The notes under the pieces: generated by a model
Databases searched by the model: none
What the model was told of the DNA's origin: nothing
Seen by the model: the letters and a program-made list of their open reading frames with translations, nothing else
From: Micavibrio aeruginosavorus
Lineage (GTDB): Bacteria; Pseudomonadota; Alphaproteobacteria; Micavibrionales; Micavibrionaceae
Direction of reading: 5' to 3'
Length of the DNA: 49,861 bases
Assembly (NCBI GenBank): GCA_003241475.1
Contig: QFQB01000009.1
Location: forward strand, 1 to 49,861
Made by a program: the position numbers and the translations under genes
Part shown: piece after piece, positions 41,815 to 49,559 of the stretch
How the letters are laid out: each line of letters opens with the position of its first letter
Position numbering within the stretch: the first letter of the stretch is position 1

Positions 41815-42240
41815 TTAACGCTTTTTGAGATGATAGTTCCGGCGCTCCCAAATTGTCGTCAGGTAGGTGACATGGGGCATGAAGCGGAACAGTTGCCAGA
41901 CCGAGGGCATGCGGGCCGAGAGATCGGGGGCGGACGGATGGGATGGATTGGATTTGAGATCGCTGTAGCCATTAACCGGAATATTGTCGTTGGCGAGGCT
42001 GTAAATTTCGGCCATGCGGACCTCGCAACGCTCTTGCGCCTTGCGGCGAAGTGTTGCGGACAGGGCGTCGGGGCAGGCGGGTTTGCCTGAATCCCGTATC
42101 AGGGCGCGGTAGCCGCCGACCGGAAACTGGGCCTTTACCAGATCGTCCAGCCAGTACCACGCGGTTTTGGGCATCGAGACAATCGCGTGTTCGGAGGTCA
42201 GGGACGTATGGCTTAAAATTCTGGTTTCGTTTGCGTTCAT
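41815..42240 (-). CDS. Hypothetical protein, possible ribbon-helix-helix domain, 141 aa
   Basis: A 141-residue basic protein. Around residues 19-70 the order short strand (AIVSMPKTAW) - helix (WLDDLVKAQF) - turn - helix (DALSATLRRKAQER) loosely resembles ribbon-helix-helix DNA-binding domains. The C-terminal part is proline/serine-rich with a final aromatic stretch (WQLFRFMPHVTYLTTIW). It is transcribed in the same direction as cspA, upstream of it. The assignment is weak. Confidence 0.55.
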   Translation of the reverse strand: MNANETRILSHTSLTSEHAIVSMPKTAWYWLDDLVKAQFPVGGYRALIRDSGKPACPDALSATLRRKAQERCEVRMAEIYSLANDNIPVNGYSDLKSNPSHPSAPDLSARMPSVWQLFRFMPHVTYLTTIWERRNYHLKKR

Positions 42241-42357
42241 TCAGGGGTCCCGTGATCTGGTTTATAGGAAGATTTCTTATGGTTTCATGATGCCATTTTG
42301 TGGCTCTGCGATGCAAATTTGGGCGGGGCGGGCGCGGTGAAGAAGGGATATAGACAT

Positions 42358-42388
42358 TTATCCACAGGTCGGATAGACTTTATCCACA
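42358..42388 (+). promoter_or_regulatory. Pair of perfect DnaA boxes
   Basis: TTATCCACA occurs at 42358-42366 and again at 42380-42388, same orientation, 22 bases apart (about two DNA turns). Both match the strict consensus TTATNCACA. They lie 64-94 bases before the lipoprotein ATG, so DnaA may control that promoter. Confidence 0.72.
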
Positions 42389-42451
42389 AGTCGCTAATGT
42401 GTTCGTTTCCTGAACCGTTTTTCCAAGTCTTTTTTATCTTTGTGGGGATCT

Positions 42452-42709
42452 ATGAAAACCTGTCGTCTGGCACTTATCTCGTTTTGCGGTCTTTCCACGC
42501 TGGCTTTGGTTGCGTGTGGCGAGGGCTATGAAATGGTTCAGGTTCGCAATCAGGTTCCCTATACGGAAGAACGCACGGCTGGACCGGGTGTTGCCTATGT
42601 CCGCGCACATTTGATGCCGGAAAAAACCGTGGTTCTGCCGGACCCGATTTTGACCCCGCAGCTACAGTCCGCTGAGCCTTTGTTCGAAGGTAAGGTCCAG
42701 AAGAAGTAA
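42452..42709 (+). CDS. Small lipoprotein, 85 aa
   Basis: ATG 42452 has GGGGAT upstream. The N-terminal MKTCRLALISFCGLSTLALVACG ends in an LVAC lipobox with the acylated cysteine at about residue 22, so the protein should be anchored to a membrane facing the periplasm. The 60-residue mature part is short, proline-rich and probably extended (VLPDPILTPQLQSAEPLF). No homologue recognised. The DnaA-box pair lies in its upstream region. Confidence 0.78.
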   Translation: MKTCRLALISFCGLSTLALVACGEGYEMVQVRNQVPYTEERTAGPGVAYVRAHLMPEKTVVLPDPILTPQLQSAEPLFEGKVQKK

Positions 42710-42773
42710 TCTTCGGTTTACCAACACCCCTACAATTCGACCCAATTTCGAAACGATAGTCGTGGACGGCTCG

Positions 42774-42800
42774 ACAATTATTAATTAACATAATAATTGT
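42774..42800. repeat. AT-rich inverted repeat
   Basis: ACAATTATTA (42774-42783) and TAATAATTGT (42791-42800) form a perfect 10-bp inverted repeat with a 7-base spacer. No T run follows, so it is more like an operator than a terminator. It lies 125 bases before the coiled-coil membrane gene. Confidence 0.5.
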
Positions 42801-42924
42801 GGGTTGCCTCTATGTCGCCAAGAAAAACAAAAAACGGCGAAACGAACTGATAAATCAGCATTCTGGAAACCCTAATTTCAACGAGAAAATAAAACTGGGT
42901 CCGTTTGGGAAAGGGTGGTTTTGC

Positions 42925-43554
42925 ATGTCTATCAGTCCGGAGACATATATCGTCATATCATTAATGTTCGCGGTATTCGCTGCCGTGGCGGCCGTGGGCA
43001 CGAGCGTGGTGCTCGGCGCCGGCTTCGAGCGATTGCGCGCGGGTTTTGAAGTCGTGCGAAAGCAAAGCGGCTTTTTTGCCGATGCTATCTACAAGTTGGA
43101 TATGCGAACGCAGAAATCGGATGAAGAAATTTCAAAATTAAAGTCAGGTGTTTATTCTTTGGGTGAACGTATTGATCGTGCAGAAAAAACAGCAACTTTC
43201 TTGGTCGATGGTATGAATTCGCTGGAGCAACGCATTTTGTCGGGGTCTCCTTCGCAAAACATCCAGCCCAGACAAGCCGCGCCGCGTCAGGTTGTGATGA
43301 CAGGCTTTGTCGGCAGACCGCCGATGCGCGAACAGCGGGTAGCTCAACCCGAGCCGCAGCCGCAGCGTCTGGAGGCCGTGCCCTCCAGCCTGTACCGCGA
43401 TCTCGATGTCGGGCCGCAAACGGACGATCATGAGATGATGTCGCCCGACATGATCCATGAACCGCAGGACCAAGGCATCGGGCTGACGACCCTGCTGTCC
43501 CGCTATTTTACGGGCGAGACATCGGGCAGCGCCAGAGGCGTGGTGTATCACTAG
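42925..43554 (+). CDS. Membrane-anchored coiled-coil protein, 209 aa
   Basis: ATG 42925 follows GGGTGG. The N-terminal helix YIVISLMFAVFAAVAAVGTSVVLG (about residues 8-31) anchors it. A coiled-coil region (about 34-105; RAGFEVVRKQSGFFADAIYKLDMRTQKSDEE) is followed by a proline/glutamine-rich linker (REQRVAQPEPQPQRLEAVPS) and a conserved-looking C-terminal patch with GIGLTTLLSRYFTGETSG. The layout suggests an envelope or cytoskeletal adaptor, but no family is recognised. Closed by a terminator. Confidence 0.7.
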   Translation: MSISPETYIVISLMFAVFAAVAAVGTSVVLGAGFERLRAGFEVVRKQSGFFADAIYKLDMRTQKSDEEISKLKSGVYSLGERIDRAEKTATFLVDGMNSLEQRILSGSPSQNIQPRQAAPRQVVMTGFVGRPPMREQRVAQPEPQPQRLEAVPSSLYRDLDVGPQTDDHEMMSPDMIHEPQDQGIGLTTLLSRYFTGETSGSARGVVYH

Positions 43555-43584
43555 GCGAAAAACAAAAACTGGGGAGCTAACGAG

Positions 43585-43609
43585 ACGGGGCCTTAAAGGC
43601 CCCGTTTTG
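43585..43609 (+). terminator. Rho-independent terminator
   Basis: ACGGGGCC / GGCCCCGT, 8-bp stem, 5-base loop, followed by TTTTG; 31 bases after the coiled-coil gene stop. Confidence 0.82.
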
Positions 43610-43717
43610 CTGGCCTGCCCAAACAAAAGATGACAGGCCCCCTCAACAAGTTGTAAGATAATACCTTGAGTTGATTGCTTTTTTAAGACAAACCATTCCA
43701 AGAGGATCAAGCGGCCT

Positions 43718-44356
43718 ATGTGGGTTTTTCTTTGGGTCATTCTGTCCAGCATTTTGATCATCGCCAGCGTCTGGTCTCTTCGCATCCTGCTGAGCCAGAA
43801 AAAGGCGTGGGCGGCGTACGCCAAATCCAAAAACTTCACCTACAACGCCGGCACATTCATGGGGCCTGCCGAAATGAGCGGGGTAATCGGCGATTACAAA
43901 CTTTCTTTCTTCACCGCCGAGCGCGAGGGCGGGGATGTCCGCACCCGCCGTTTGATGACGGCCTTGGAAATAAACCTGACAGAGCCTGTCGCCGACGGTT
44001 GCGTGATGGGCACGCAGGAAATGCTCCCCTTTATGCAGAGTCTCGAATATCTGAAGCCTATGCAGCTGGAACATCCCGGATGGGAAAAGAATTTCTTCGC
44101 CTTCGTGCGCTATGAACCCGTCGTGCGGGCTTACTTAACGCCCGAGCGTCTGGACGCCTATACGGCGATTCTGGGAACAAAAAATGCAGATGTTCTGATT
44201 ATCTTCAACGATACGCAGCTGGTCCTACGCCTGGAAACCAGCGATCCGATGCAAAACGCGGACAAGATCGACAAAATCGTCAAGCGCTTGCTGGCGCTTT
44301 GCGACAAGGTACGCGTCACGCCCGAGCAATATGCGCAGTACAGCGCTAAGAAATAA
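43718..44356 (+). CDS. Membrane-anchored hypothetical protein, 212 aa
   Basis: An N-terminal hydrophobic helix (FLWVILSSILIIASVWSLRILL, about residues 4-25) is followed by a mixed alpha/beta soluble domain with FTYNAGTFMGPAEMSGVIGD and DVLIIFNDTQLVLRLETSD. There is no cysteine pair or catalytic motif I know. The soluble part should face the cytoplasm, judging from the basic residues just after the helix (QKKAWAAYAKSKN). Family not recognised. Convergent with the trehalase gene, 2 bases apart. Confidence 0.68.
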   Translation: MWVFLWVILSSILIIASVWSLRILLSQKKAWAAYAKSKNFTYNAGTFMGPAEMSGVIGDYKLSFFTAEREGGDVRTRRLMTALEINLTEPVADGCVMGTQEMLPFMQSLEYLKPMQLEHPGWEKNFFAFVRYEPVVRAYLTPERLDAYTAILGTKNADVLIIFNDTQLVLRLETSDPMQNADKIDKIVKRLLALCDKVRVTPEQYAQYSAKK

Positions 44357-44358
44357 AC

Positions 44359-45870
44359 TTATTCTCCTGAATCGAGCAGTTTGCGTGCAAGTGCGACGGT
44401 GGCGGCCGACCACAGAAACGTGCCGCGTTCCGAGACGTTGACGTCGTAGCCGTTGACCACATGCACTTCGGCGTTGCCTTCGACGACGTTGTATTTCTCG
44501 TATAGGCTGCCATTGCTGGCCATGACCGTTGATGTCAGATCAATGTATTTTTGCGCGATGCGCTTCGCGTCTTCCATGAACCCGCAGCGGGCAAGTCCCG
44601 TGAACGCGAAATACTGCAGAGGCGGCCAGCCGTATGGGTAGTCCCACTGGCTGCCGCTGACTTCCGTCGATGTCACGATGCCGTAAGGCGTTTCCAGTTG
44701 CTCGAGCGCGTGTGCGACCAATTTCTTGATCTGTTCGCTTTCGGTTTCGGGATCATATAATCCTGCCCAGAGCGGATAAAAGAGCGTGGCGAAAGGTTTT
44801 GTGTTTAGGCGTTTGCGCGCGAAATCATAATCGACATAAGCGCCCGTGTCTTCGTTGAACAGGAATTCGCGCATTTTGGCTTTGCGTTCTTTGGCCAGTG
44901 CGGCCCACGGGTTGTCTTGAAGTTTGAGCATGGAAGCAATCTTTGCCAGATCGTTTTCCATGGCATAAAGCAAAGAATTCAAGCAGGCAGGCGCATGGAA
45001 TACGCAGCGCAATGCGCCGTACCCCCAGTGACCTGTGGGGTCAAATCCTGCGGCGCGCATTGCGCGGTTGGCGCGGTGGTAAAGCGGCGTCAGCGTGCTG
45101 GTGTCGGGATTCAAAAACAACAAAGCATCTTCGCTGTTGTCCGTCGAAATCGCATTGTGCTTGTAAAATTCGATCGCGTGGTGGAAGTGGCCGTGTTCGC
45201 TCGAAAGCACTTCGGGCGCAGGCTCGACGCCTTCATCCCAATAGCGCGACAATCCCGTATCGTCGGCGAGGCGGTCGCCCGTTACCCAATAGGTATGGAA
45301 TTTGACCAGTTCCTTGTAAGCATATTGTAGCCATTGCATGGCATCTTTGTAGATGCCATCAGGATCGAAATCCGACCACGGGCGTTTTTCGATCTCTTCC
45401 CACAAACGCATGACCATGGCGGACAAGAGCGGCGGCTGCGAGCGGGAGAGATAATAGGTCCGGTTGGCGTTCAAAACCTTGTCGTAGGCTTTGATCTGGT
45501 AAAGCTGATTGTCGATTTGTTCGCGGATCAGTTTGGGCTGGCTGTCGGCCCAAGCGAAAACCGGAAAGGCGGAATCCCATCCGTACATCTCGTTGAAGCG
45601 CCCGCCCGGAACCAGATAAGGGAAGGGCAGATAGAGCAAGCCATGGTCGGCATCGGGACCGAAGAAGGGCGCATGATCGAATCCTTCGGGCAACATGACA
45701 AGCTGGTCTGGATTGCTGACCGTCTTGCGGGCGTGTTCGAAATCTTCCTGAGGAACGTAAACAGGCGGCAATTTTCCATCGAGCTTCGGGTCGCCGGAGG
45801 ATTTGCAAAGATCCTTGCGGAGCAGAATGCGCGGCGTGTCTTCGACCGTCGATAGCAAATCCTTGTTCAT
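44359..45870 (-). CDS. Trehalase (glycoside hydrolase family 37)
   Basis: Cleaves trehalose to two glucose. Both family signatures are present: PGGRFNEMYGWDSAF (about residues 89-103) and QWDYPYGWPPLQYFAF (about 401-416). The catalytic acid is expected in the Asp of the second half (EEGVEPAP region near 217) and the base near the C-terminal EKYNVV (about 458-463). At 503 residues from ATG 45870, with no signal peptide, it should be cytoplasmic, like TreF rather than TreA. A longer N-terminal frame exists (to 45966) but lacks a ribosome site. Divergent from the EamA gene. Confidence 0.92.
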   Translation of the reverse strand: MNKDLLSTVEDTPRILLRKDLCKSSGDPKLDGKLPPVYVPQEDFEHARKTVSNPDQLVMLPEGFDHAPFFGPDADHGLLYLPFPYLVPGGRFNEMYGWDSAFPVFAWADSQPKLIREQIDNQLYQIKAYDKVLNANRTYYLSRSQPPLLSAMVMRLWEEIEKRPWSDFDPDGIYKDAMQWLQYAYKELVKFHTYWVTGDRLADDTGLSRYWDEGVEPAPEVLSSEHGHFHHAIEFYKHNAISTDNSEDALLFLNPDTSTLTPLYHRANRAMRAAGFDPTGHWGYGALRCVFHAPACLNSLLYAMENDLAKIASMLKLQDNPWAALAKERKAKMREFLFNEDTGAYVDYDFARKRLNTKPFATLFYPLWAGLYDPETESEQIKKLVAHALEQLETPYGIVTSTEVSGSQWDYPYGWPPLQYFAFTGLARCGFMEDAKRIAQKYIDLTSTVMASNGSLYEKYNVVEGNAEVHVVNGYDVNVSERGTFLWSAATVALARKLLDSGE

Positions 45871-45980
45871 AATCGGCACCTTTCTATACAATAAATATCC
45901 GGCTTGTGTAGCTGAAACCCAAACCTTTTTACAAGGGTTTAGAGTTTTACTTGGTGGCTTTTTCATGGAATTATAATGGC

Positions 45981-46859
45981 ATGGAATTCCCCCTTTGGGC
46001 TGTTTTCGCGTTACTTTGCGCTTCCTTTTCGGCTTTGGTCCTGATCCTGCCCGAGCGGTTCAGGGCGGATGGGTTTGCGGTTGCCTTCTGGAACAAGGCC
46101 TTTGCCATTGTCTTCATGATCCCGCTGGTGGTTTTGCAAGGTTTGCCGGACCAATGGGAGTTTTACGCGCTGGTGGCGGCGCAGGCGATGCTGTGGGTTG
46201 TGAGTGATGTGATTTTCTTTCGCGCGCTTCCCGAAGTCGGCGCAGGCGTCGTTTCGCGGATCTTGCCGATTTCGGTGATCGTGACTTTCTGCGCGTGGTT
46301 TTTGTTCGACCATGATCTTTTCGCGCAATATCTCGACACGCCGGTGCGAAGCGGTCTTGTTTGTGCGGCGCTCGCGGGGTCGGTGTATTTTGCGACGCGC
46401 TTGAAAAAAGACCCTGTGAGCTGGGCCGCCATCCGCCGCATCTGGTTCGTATTGTTTGCCGCCGTCATCGGCCCGTTGATGTACAAGCTGGTGACAAAAT
46501 ATACGACCATAGAGCAAGGTCCGTTCGCGTTCGTCATGTTCGAAGCGATGGTGATGGTGTTCGTCTGGTCTGTTTTTTACGGCATAAAAAAGCCTGTTCC
46601 GGTATCCGTTTTGTTTTCGAAAGAGTCACTGCGCGCGGGCGCGTGCGTCGGCGCGGCGATGTGTCTTGTCTCGCTTACTAAATTCGCAGCCATGCATTAC
46701 GTGGATAATCCGGGCCTTGTGCCTGCGGTCAAATATCTCGATGCCATTATCGTGATGGCGTATTACAAAGCCATCGGCAAAATAGAAAAGGCCGACGTGG
46801 TCGCCGGCCTCGGGATTGTCGCCTGCGCTGCGGCGATTATTGTTTTAAGATCGACCTAG
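45981..46859 (+). CDS. EamA/DMT-family transporter-like membrane protein
   Basis: A 292-residue protein with about ten hydrophobic helices, two halves of five, as in drug/metabolite transporters. WAVFALLCASFSALVLILPE opens it, and PLMYKLVTKYTTIEQGPF sits at the second-half entry. Typical EamA segments such as VSDVIFFRALPEVGAGVVSRILPISVI are in place. Substrate unknown; the neighbouring trehalase does not prove a sugar. I use the ATG at 45981; the frame could begin at TTG 45951 but has no better ribosome site. Confidence 0.82.
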   Translation: MEFPLWAVFALLCASFSALVLILPERFRADGFAVAFWNKAFAIVFMIPLVVLQGLPDQWEFYALVAAQAMLWVVSDVIFFRALPEVGAGVVSRILPISVIVTFCAWFLFDHDLFAQYLDTPVRSGLVCAALAGSVYFATRLKKDPVSWAAIRRIWFVLFAAVIGPLMYKLVTKYTTIEQGPFAFVMFEAMVMVFVWSVFYGIKKPVPVSVLFSKESLRAGACVGAAMCLVSLTKFAAMHYVDNPGLVPAVKYLDAIIVMAYYKAIGKIEKADVVAGLGIVACAAAIIVLRST

Positions 46860-46861
46860 TT

Positions 46862-47098
46862 TTATTCCATGCCTAGGGACATATCGCATTTCAAGCCGCG
46901 CTCTTTGACGAAAGACTCTATTTCCTTGACTTCATCTTCGCTGTGAACCGCGACCGTGACCTGAAAAGGGCCGTCATTGAAAAGTCTGACGTTCTTATGC
47001 TCCGCAAAAATCCGTCCTAAATTGGGAAGATGTTCGAACCCGATTTTTTTTGATGCTTCCGGTCCATAGTTGACATCCAAGAATATGCTTCCGCACAT
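46862..47098 (-). CDS. Small hypothetical protein, 78 aa
   Basis: ATG 47098 has GTAGGAGT upstream, a good ribosome site. The product MCGSIFLDVNYGPEASKKIG... is soluble and alpha/beta, with FQVTVAVHSEDEVKEIESFV near residues 45-64 resembling a ferredoxin-like two-strand-helix unit, and only two cysteines. Stops 3 bases from the stop of the EamA gene. No family recognised. Confidence 0.68.
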   Translation of the reverse strand: MCGSIFLDVNYGPEASKKIGFEHLPNLGRIFAEHKNVRLFNDGPFQVTVAVHSEDEVKEIESFVKERGLKCDMSLGME

Positions 47099-47223
47099 GG
47101 TTTTACTCCTACACCCGTGTTTTTTATGATTGACGGGCAGTAGACCACAGCCGAAGCTTGCAGGGCAAGGCAAAAAGACTGCCTTCAAAGAAAGGCCTTT
47201 TAAAACAAACAGGTAGAGTGCAG

Positions 47224-47252
47224 AAAAAACCCCGCATTTCGCGGGGTTTTTC
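47224..47252. terminator. Rho-independent terminator after ppiA
   Basis: AAAAACCCCGC / GCGGGGTTTTT pair over 11 bp with a 5-base loop, flanked by A and T runs, 21 bases beyond the cyclophilin stop. Confidence 0.9.
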
Positions 47253-47272
47253 GTGATTTTGTAATGTGATGA

Positions 47273-47803
47273 TTACTTCGCGTCGGCGGCGAGCTGCAGC
47301 TTGATGATCTTGTCGGGATCCGACGGCGGTTCGCCGCGCTTGATTTTATCAACGAATTCCATGCCGGAAACAACTTGGCCCCATACTGTGTATTGTCTGT
47401 TGAGGAATGAGCAGTCATCGAAGCAGATGAACCATTGCGAGTTGGCGGAGTTCGGATCATTTGTGCGTGCTGCGCCGATGGTGCCGCGACCGAAATTGTA
47501 ATCGTTGAATTCAGCTTTCAGGTCAGGCTTGTCAGAGCCGCCCGTGCCGGTTCCCGTCGGGTCGCCCGTCTGCGCCATGAAGCCGTCGATCACGCGGTGG
47601 AAGACGAGGCCGTTGTAGAAACCTTCTTTGGTCAGTTCCTTGATGCGCGCAACATGTTGCGGCGCGATGTCGGGCATCAGCTTGATGACGACGCGGCCAT
47701 CTTTGAGGTCCATGTACAGCGTGTTGTTAGGGTCAAGGTCAGCGGCGTTTGCAGTGCTCATGAAAAACATACTCCCAAGTATGAGGGCTAAAATTCTGAT
47801 CAT
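47273..47803 (-). CDS. ppiA: Periplasmic peptidyl-prolyl cis-trans isomerase (cyclophilin)
   Basis: A 176-residue cyclophilin with a signal peptide (MIRILALILGSMFFMSTANA, cleavage after ANA). The catalytic arginine is in FHRVIDGFMAQTGDP. GTGTGGSDKP and GTIGAARTNDPNSANSQWFI follow the family order, and FLNRQYTVWGQVVSGMEFVD closes the barrel. It speeds proline isomerisation in exported proteins. It is downstream of the two bfd-like genes on the same strand; whether they share a transcript is unclear. Confidence 0.92.
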   Translation of the reverse strand: MIRILALILGSMFFMSTANAADLDPNNTLYMDLKDGRVVIKLMPDIAPQHVARIKELTKEGFYNGLVFHRVIDGFMAQTGDPTGTGTGGSDKPDLKAEFNDYNFGRGTIGAARTNDPNSANSQWFICFDDCSFLNRQYTVWGQVVSGMEFVDKIKRGEPPSDPDKIIKLQLAADAK

Positions 47804-47853
47804 GATAAAGTCCTTTATCGTTGGATCGTTGAAGGCTTATAGCCGTGCCACAG

Positions 47854-48162
47854 TCAGCACGTAAAGGCAAGGGGCCATTCTTTGCGGGCGCAATGGCGGT
47901 AAGGGCTGGTCTCCGCGGACACGGCTTCGACCGCATGGCGAAGGTCTTTTTCGTCCGCAGTGCGCACACCCGACTCCAGCAAGGCTTTGTGCATGAATTC
48001 GATGCAAATGCCGCAATGGGGTTTTTTGTCTTGATGCAAGACATGCCACAAAACGCCTGCCGCGCGATTGTTGGTGGTCGCGGCAACAATCGCGTTCTTA
48101 TTTTCTTCAATGGCGGCGTGAACATCTGCCGCTTTTTTCCCAAAGCAAACGCAGGCAATCAT
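47854..48162 (-). CDS. BFD-like [2Fe-2S] domain protein, 102 aa
   Basis: Starts 4 bases after the first bfd gene. The CxC pair is MIACVCFG (C4, C6) and the CxxC pair is HCGICIEF (C50, C53), spacing CxC-x43-CxxC. Bacterioferritin-associated ferredoxin normally has about 31-35 residues between, so this one is expanded there. Beyond the cluster there is a C-terminal tail ending CARKEWPLAFTC. It is probably a second electron carrier for bacterioferritin or a related assembly protein; the cluster itself is inferred. Confidence 0.72.
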   Translation of the reverse strand: MIACVCFGKKAADVHAAIEENKNAIVAATTNNRAAGVLWHVLHQDKKPHCGICIEFMHKALLESGVRTADEKDLRHAVEAVSAETSPYRHCARKEWPLAFTC

Positions 48163-48166
48163 GGAG

Positions 48167-48409
48167 TTACTCGGCAGCTATGGTTTCAGATTCGGACAAG
48201 ACCGGAAGTTCTTCGATGATTTTCTGGACGCCGAGCGCGGACTGGTGATCGACGATCATGGATTTCACCGTGCACAGGCAGGAACCGCAATTCGGGCCGG
48301 TTCCGGCGCAGGCTTTGTAGATTTGCGCAGGCGTATTGCGGATTTCAGGGGCCTCTAGGGCCTTTTGAACATCCTTGTCTGTAAAGGGATTGCACAGGCA
48401 GACATACAT
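48167..48409 (-). CDS. bfd: Bacterioferritin-associated ferredoxin
   Basis: An 80-residue protein with C4 and C6 (MYVCLCNPFT) and C41 and C44 (GPNCGSCLC), the CxC-x34-CxxC arrangement of Bfd, which binds a [2Fe-2S] cluster and passes electrons to bacterioferritin to release iron. C34 and C46 are additional. It heads a leftward pair with the 102-aa gene, and a Fur-like box lies 86 bases upstream. Bacterioferritin itself is encoded at 48953-49441. Confidence 0.88.
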   Translation of the reverse strand: MYVCLCNPFTDKDVQKALEAPEIRNTPAQIYKACAGTGPNCGSCLCTVKSMIVDHQSALGVQKIIEELPVLSESETIAAE

Positions 48410-48491
48410 TTTGTGGTGACTTTCGTGATAGGTACAAGATCAAGTCTATGAGGCTGAGCTTAAGCGAAACTGAAAACCATTCGCAAGTAGA

Positions 48492-48512
48492 AAATGCGAA
48501 TTATTCTCATTT
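48492..48512. promoter_or_regulatory. Fur-like box
   Basis: AAATGCGAATTATTCTCATTT is an inverted repeat of 10+1+10 with one mismatched pair. Its core TGCGAATTATTCTCA fits the Fur pattern TGANAATNATTNTCA at 11 of 12 fixed positions. It lies between the divergent bfd (-) and 131-aa (+) genes, so both may be iron-regulated. Confidence 0.7.
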
Positions 48513-48556
48513 AAGATTTGCGTGGTATTGTGGGCAGGGCAGTATTATAAAAAACC

Positions 48557-48952
48557 ATGCGCAATCAACGCCGTATAGAAAACGAAGACCCGACCCCGTA
48601 CTGGCAAAAGCTCTACGATATCGATGAGCTGGAGGCCTTGATGCAGGGGACGGCGCGGGCGGGCCTGCCGATTTCCTATGCGGAGGCGCTGGATTGCCTC
48701 GGATTCGCCTTCTCCCGTCCCAAGATGCGGGCGCTGTGTGTGGCGCTGGGCGAGGTGGACCGCCGCGCGGCGAAACGCGGGGAGCCGGAGTTGGCCGTGC
48801 TGGTCGTCCGGGCCTCTGACAAAATCCCGGGGCAGGGCTGGTGGGTCGAGAAAAACGATTCCAAATACAAAGGGCCTTGGGAAGGTCCCAAGGCCGCAAA
48901 GTATATTCGTGATATTCAGGCCAAGGCGTTCGCCTATTGGAAGGAGCGTTGA
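48557..48952 (+). CDS. Hypothetical protein, 131 aa
   Basis: A 131-residue soluble protein with an alpha-rich N-terminal half (EALMQGTARAGLPISYAEALDCLGFAF, about residues 26-52), a strand-rich middle (AVLVVRASDKIPGQGWWVEK) and AAKYIRDIQAKAFAYW at the end. It looks like a conserved family of unknown function, without catalytic triads or metal motifs. It starts 44 bases from the Fur-like box and stops against the convergent bacterioferritin gene. Confidence 0.68.
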   Translation: MRNQRRIENEDPTPYWQKLYDIDELEALMQGTARAGLPISYAEALDCLGFAFSRPKMRALCVALGEVDRRAAKRGEPELAVLVVRASDKIPGQGWWVEKNDSKYKGPWEGPKAAKYIRDIQAKAFAYWKER

Positions 48953-49441
48953 TTATTCCGGTTGCTGATCGAACGAGTCTGCGTTCAATTGAATGTATTT
49001 CTCGATGCCGATTGTTTCGATCAGTTTCAGTTGCGTGTTCAAATGGTCTTCGTGGCCTTCCTCGTCTTTGAGGATTTGAATGAACAAATCGCGCGTCACG
49101 TAATCATGCGCGGCTTCGCAATCCTTGATGCCTTCGCGGTAGTTGGCGATGCCTTCGAGTTCGAGTTTCAAGTCATTCTTGATGATTTCTTCCGTGTTTT
49201 CGCCGATGTATAGCTTGCCGAGGTCTTGCAGGTTCGGCAGGCCTTCGAGAAGAAGGATGCGTTTGATCAGAAGATCGGCATGATGCATTTCTTCGATGGA
49301 TTCTTTGAATTCATGTTTGCCGAGTTTGGTCACGCCCCAGTCTTCGAGCATGCGGGCGTGGAGGAAATATTGATTGATGGCCGTCAGTTCGCCTTTCAGG
49401 GCGAGGTTGAGGCGTTTTAATACTTGTGCATTGCCTTTCAT
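48953..49441 (-). CDS. bfr: Bacterioferritin
   Basis: A 162-residue four-helix subunit of the 24-mer haem-containing iron store. Ferroxidase residues are in the E. coli positions: E18, E51, H54, E94, E127 and H130, with haem-binding M52 in IEEMHHADLLIKR. AAAGGAGAC precedes ATG 49441; a longer frame exists but is clearly not coding. The Bfd pair next to it provides the electrons for iron release. Confidence 0.96.
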   Translation of the reverse strand: MKGNAQVLKRLNLALKGELTAINQYFLHARMLEDWGVTKLGKHEFKESIEEMHHADLLIKRILLLEGLPNLQDLGKLYIGENTEEIIKNDLKLELEGIANYREGIKDCEAAHDYVTRDLFIQILKDEEGHEDHLNTQLKLIETIGIEKYIQLNADSFDQQPE

Positions 49442-49506
49442 GGCGTGTCTCCTTTGGAGGTATAAATAAAATTCCTGTTCCGTTTTACAAGGTTTCGGGC
49501 AAAAGG

Positions 49507-49531
49507 AAAACGCCCTTTCGGGGCGTTTTTT
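49507..49531. terminator. Rho-independent terminator after purB
   Basis: AAACGCCC / GGGCGTTT stem with a 5-base loop; on the minus strand TTTTCCTTTT follows, 29 bases beyond the purB stop. Confidence 0.82.
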
Positions 49532-49559
49532 CAATATTTTTCGTGAATGACATTCATTC

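Noticed and set aside
42358..42388. Replication origin (oriC)
   Set aside because: Only two DnaA boxes, no dnaA/dnaN/hemE/gidA neighbours and no run of boxes with an adjacent unwinding region.
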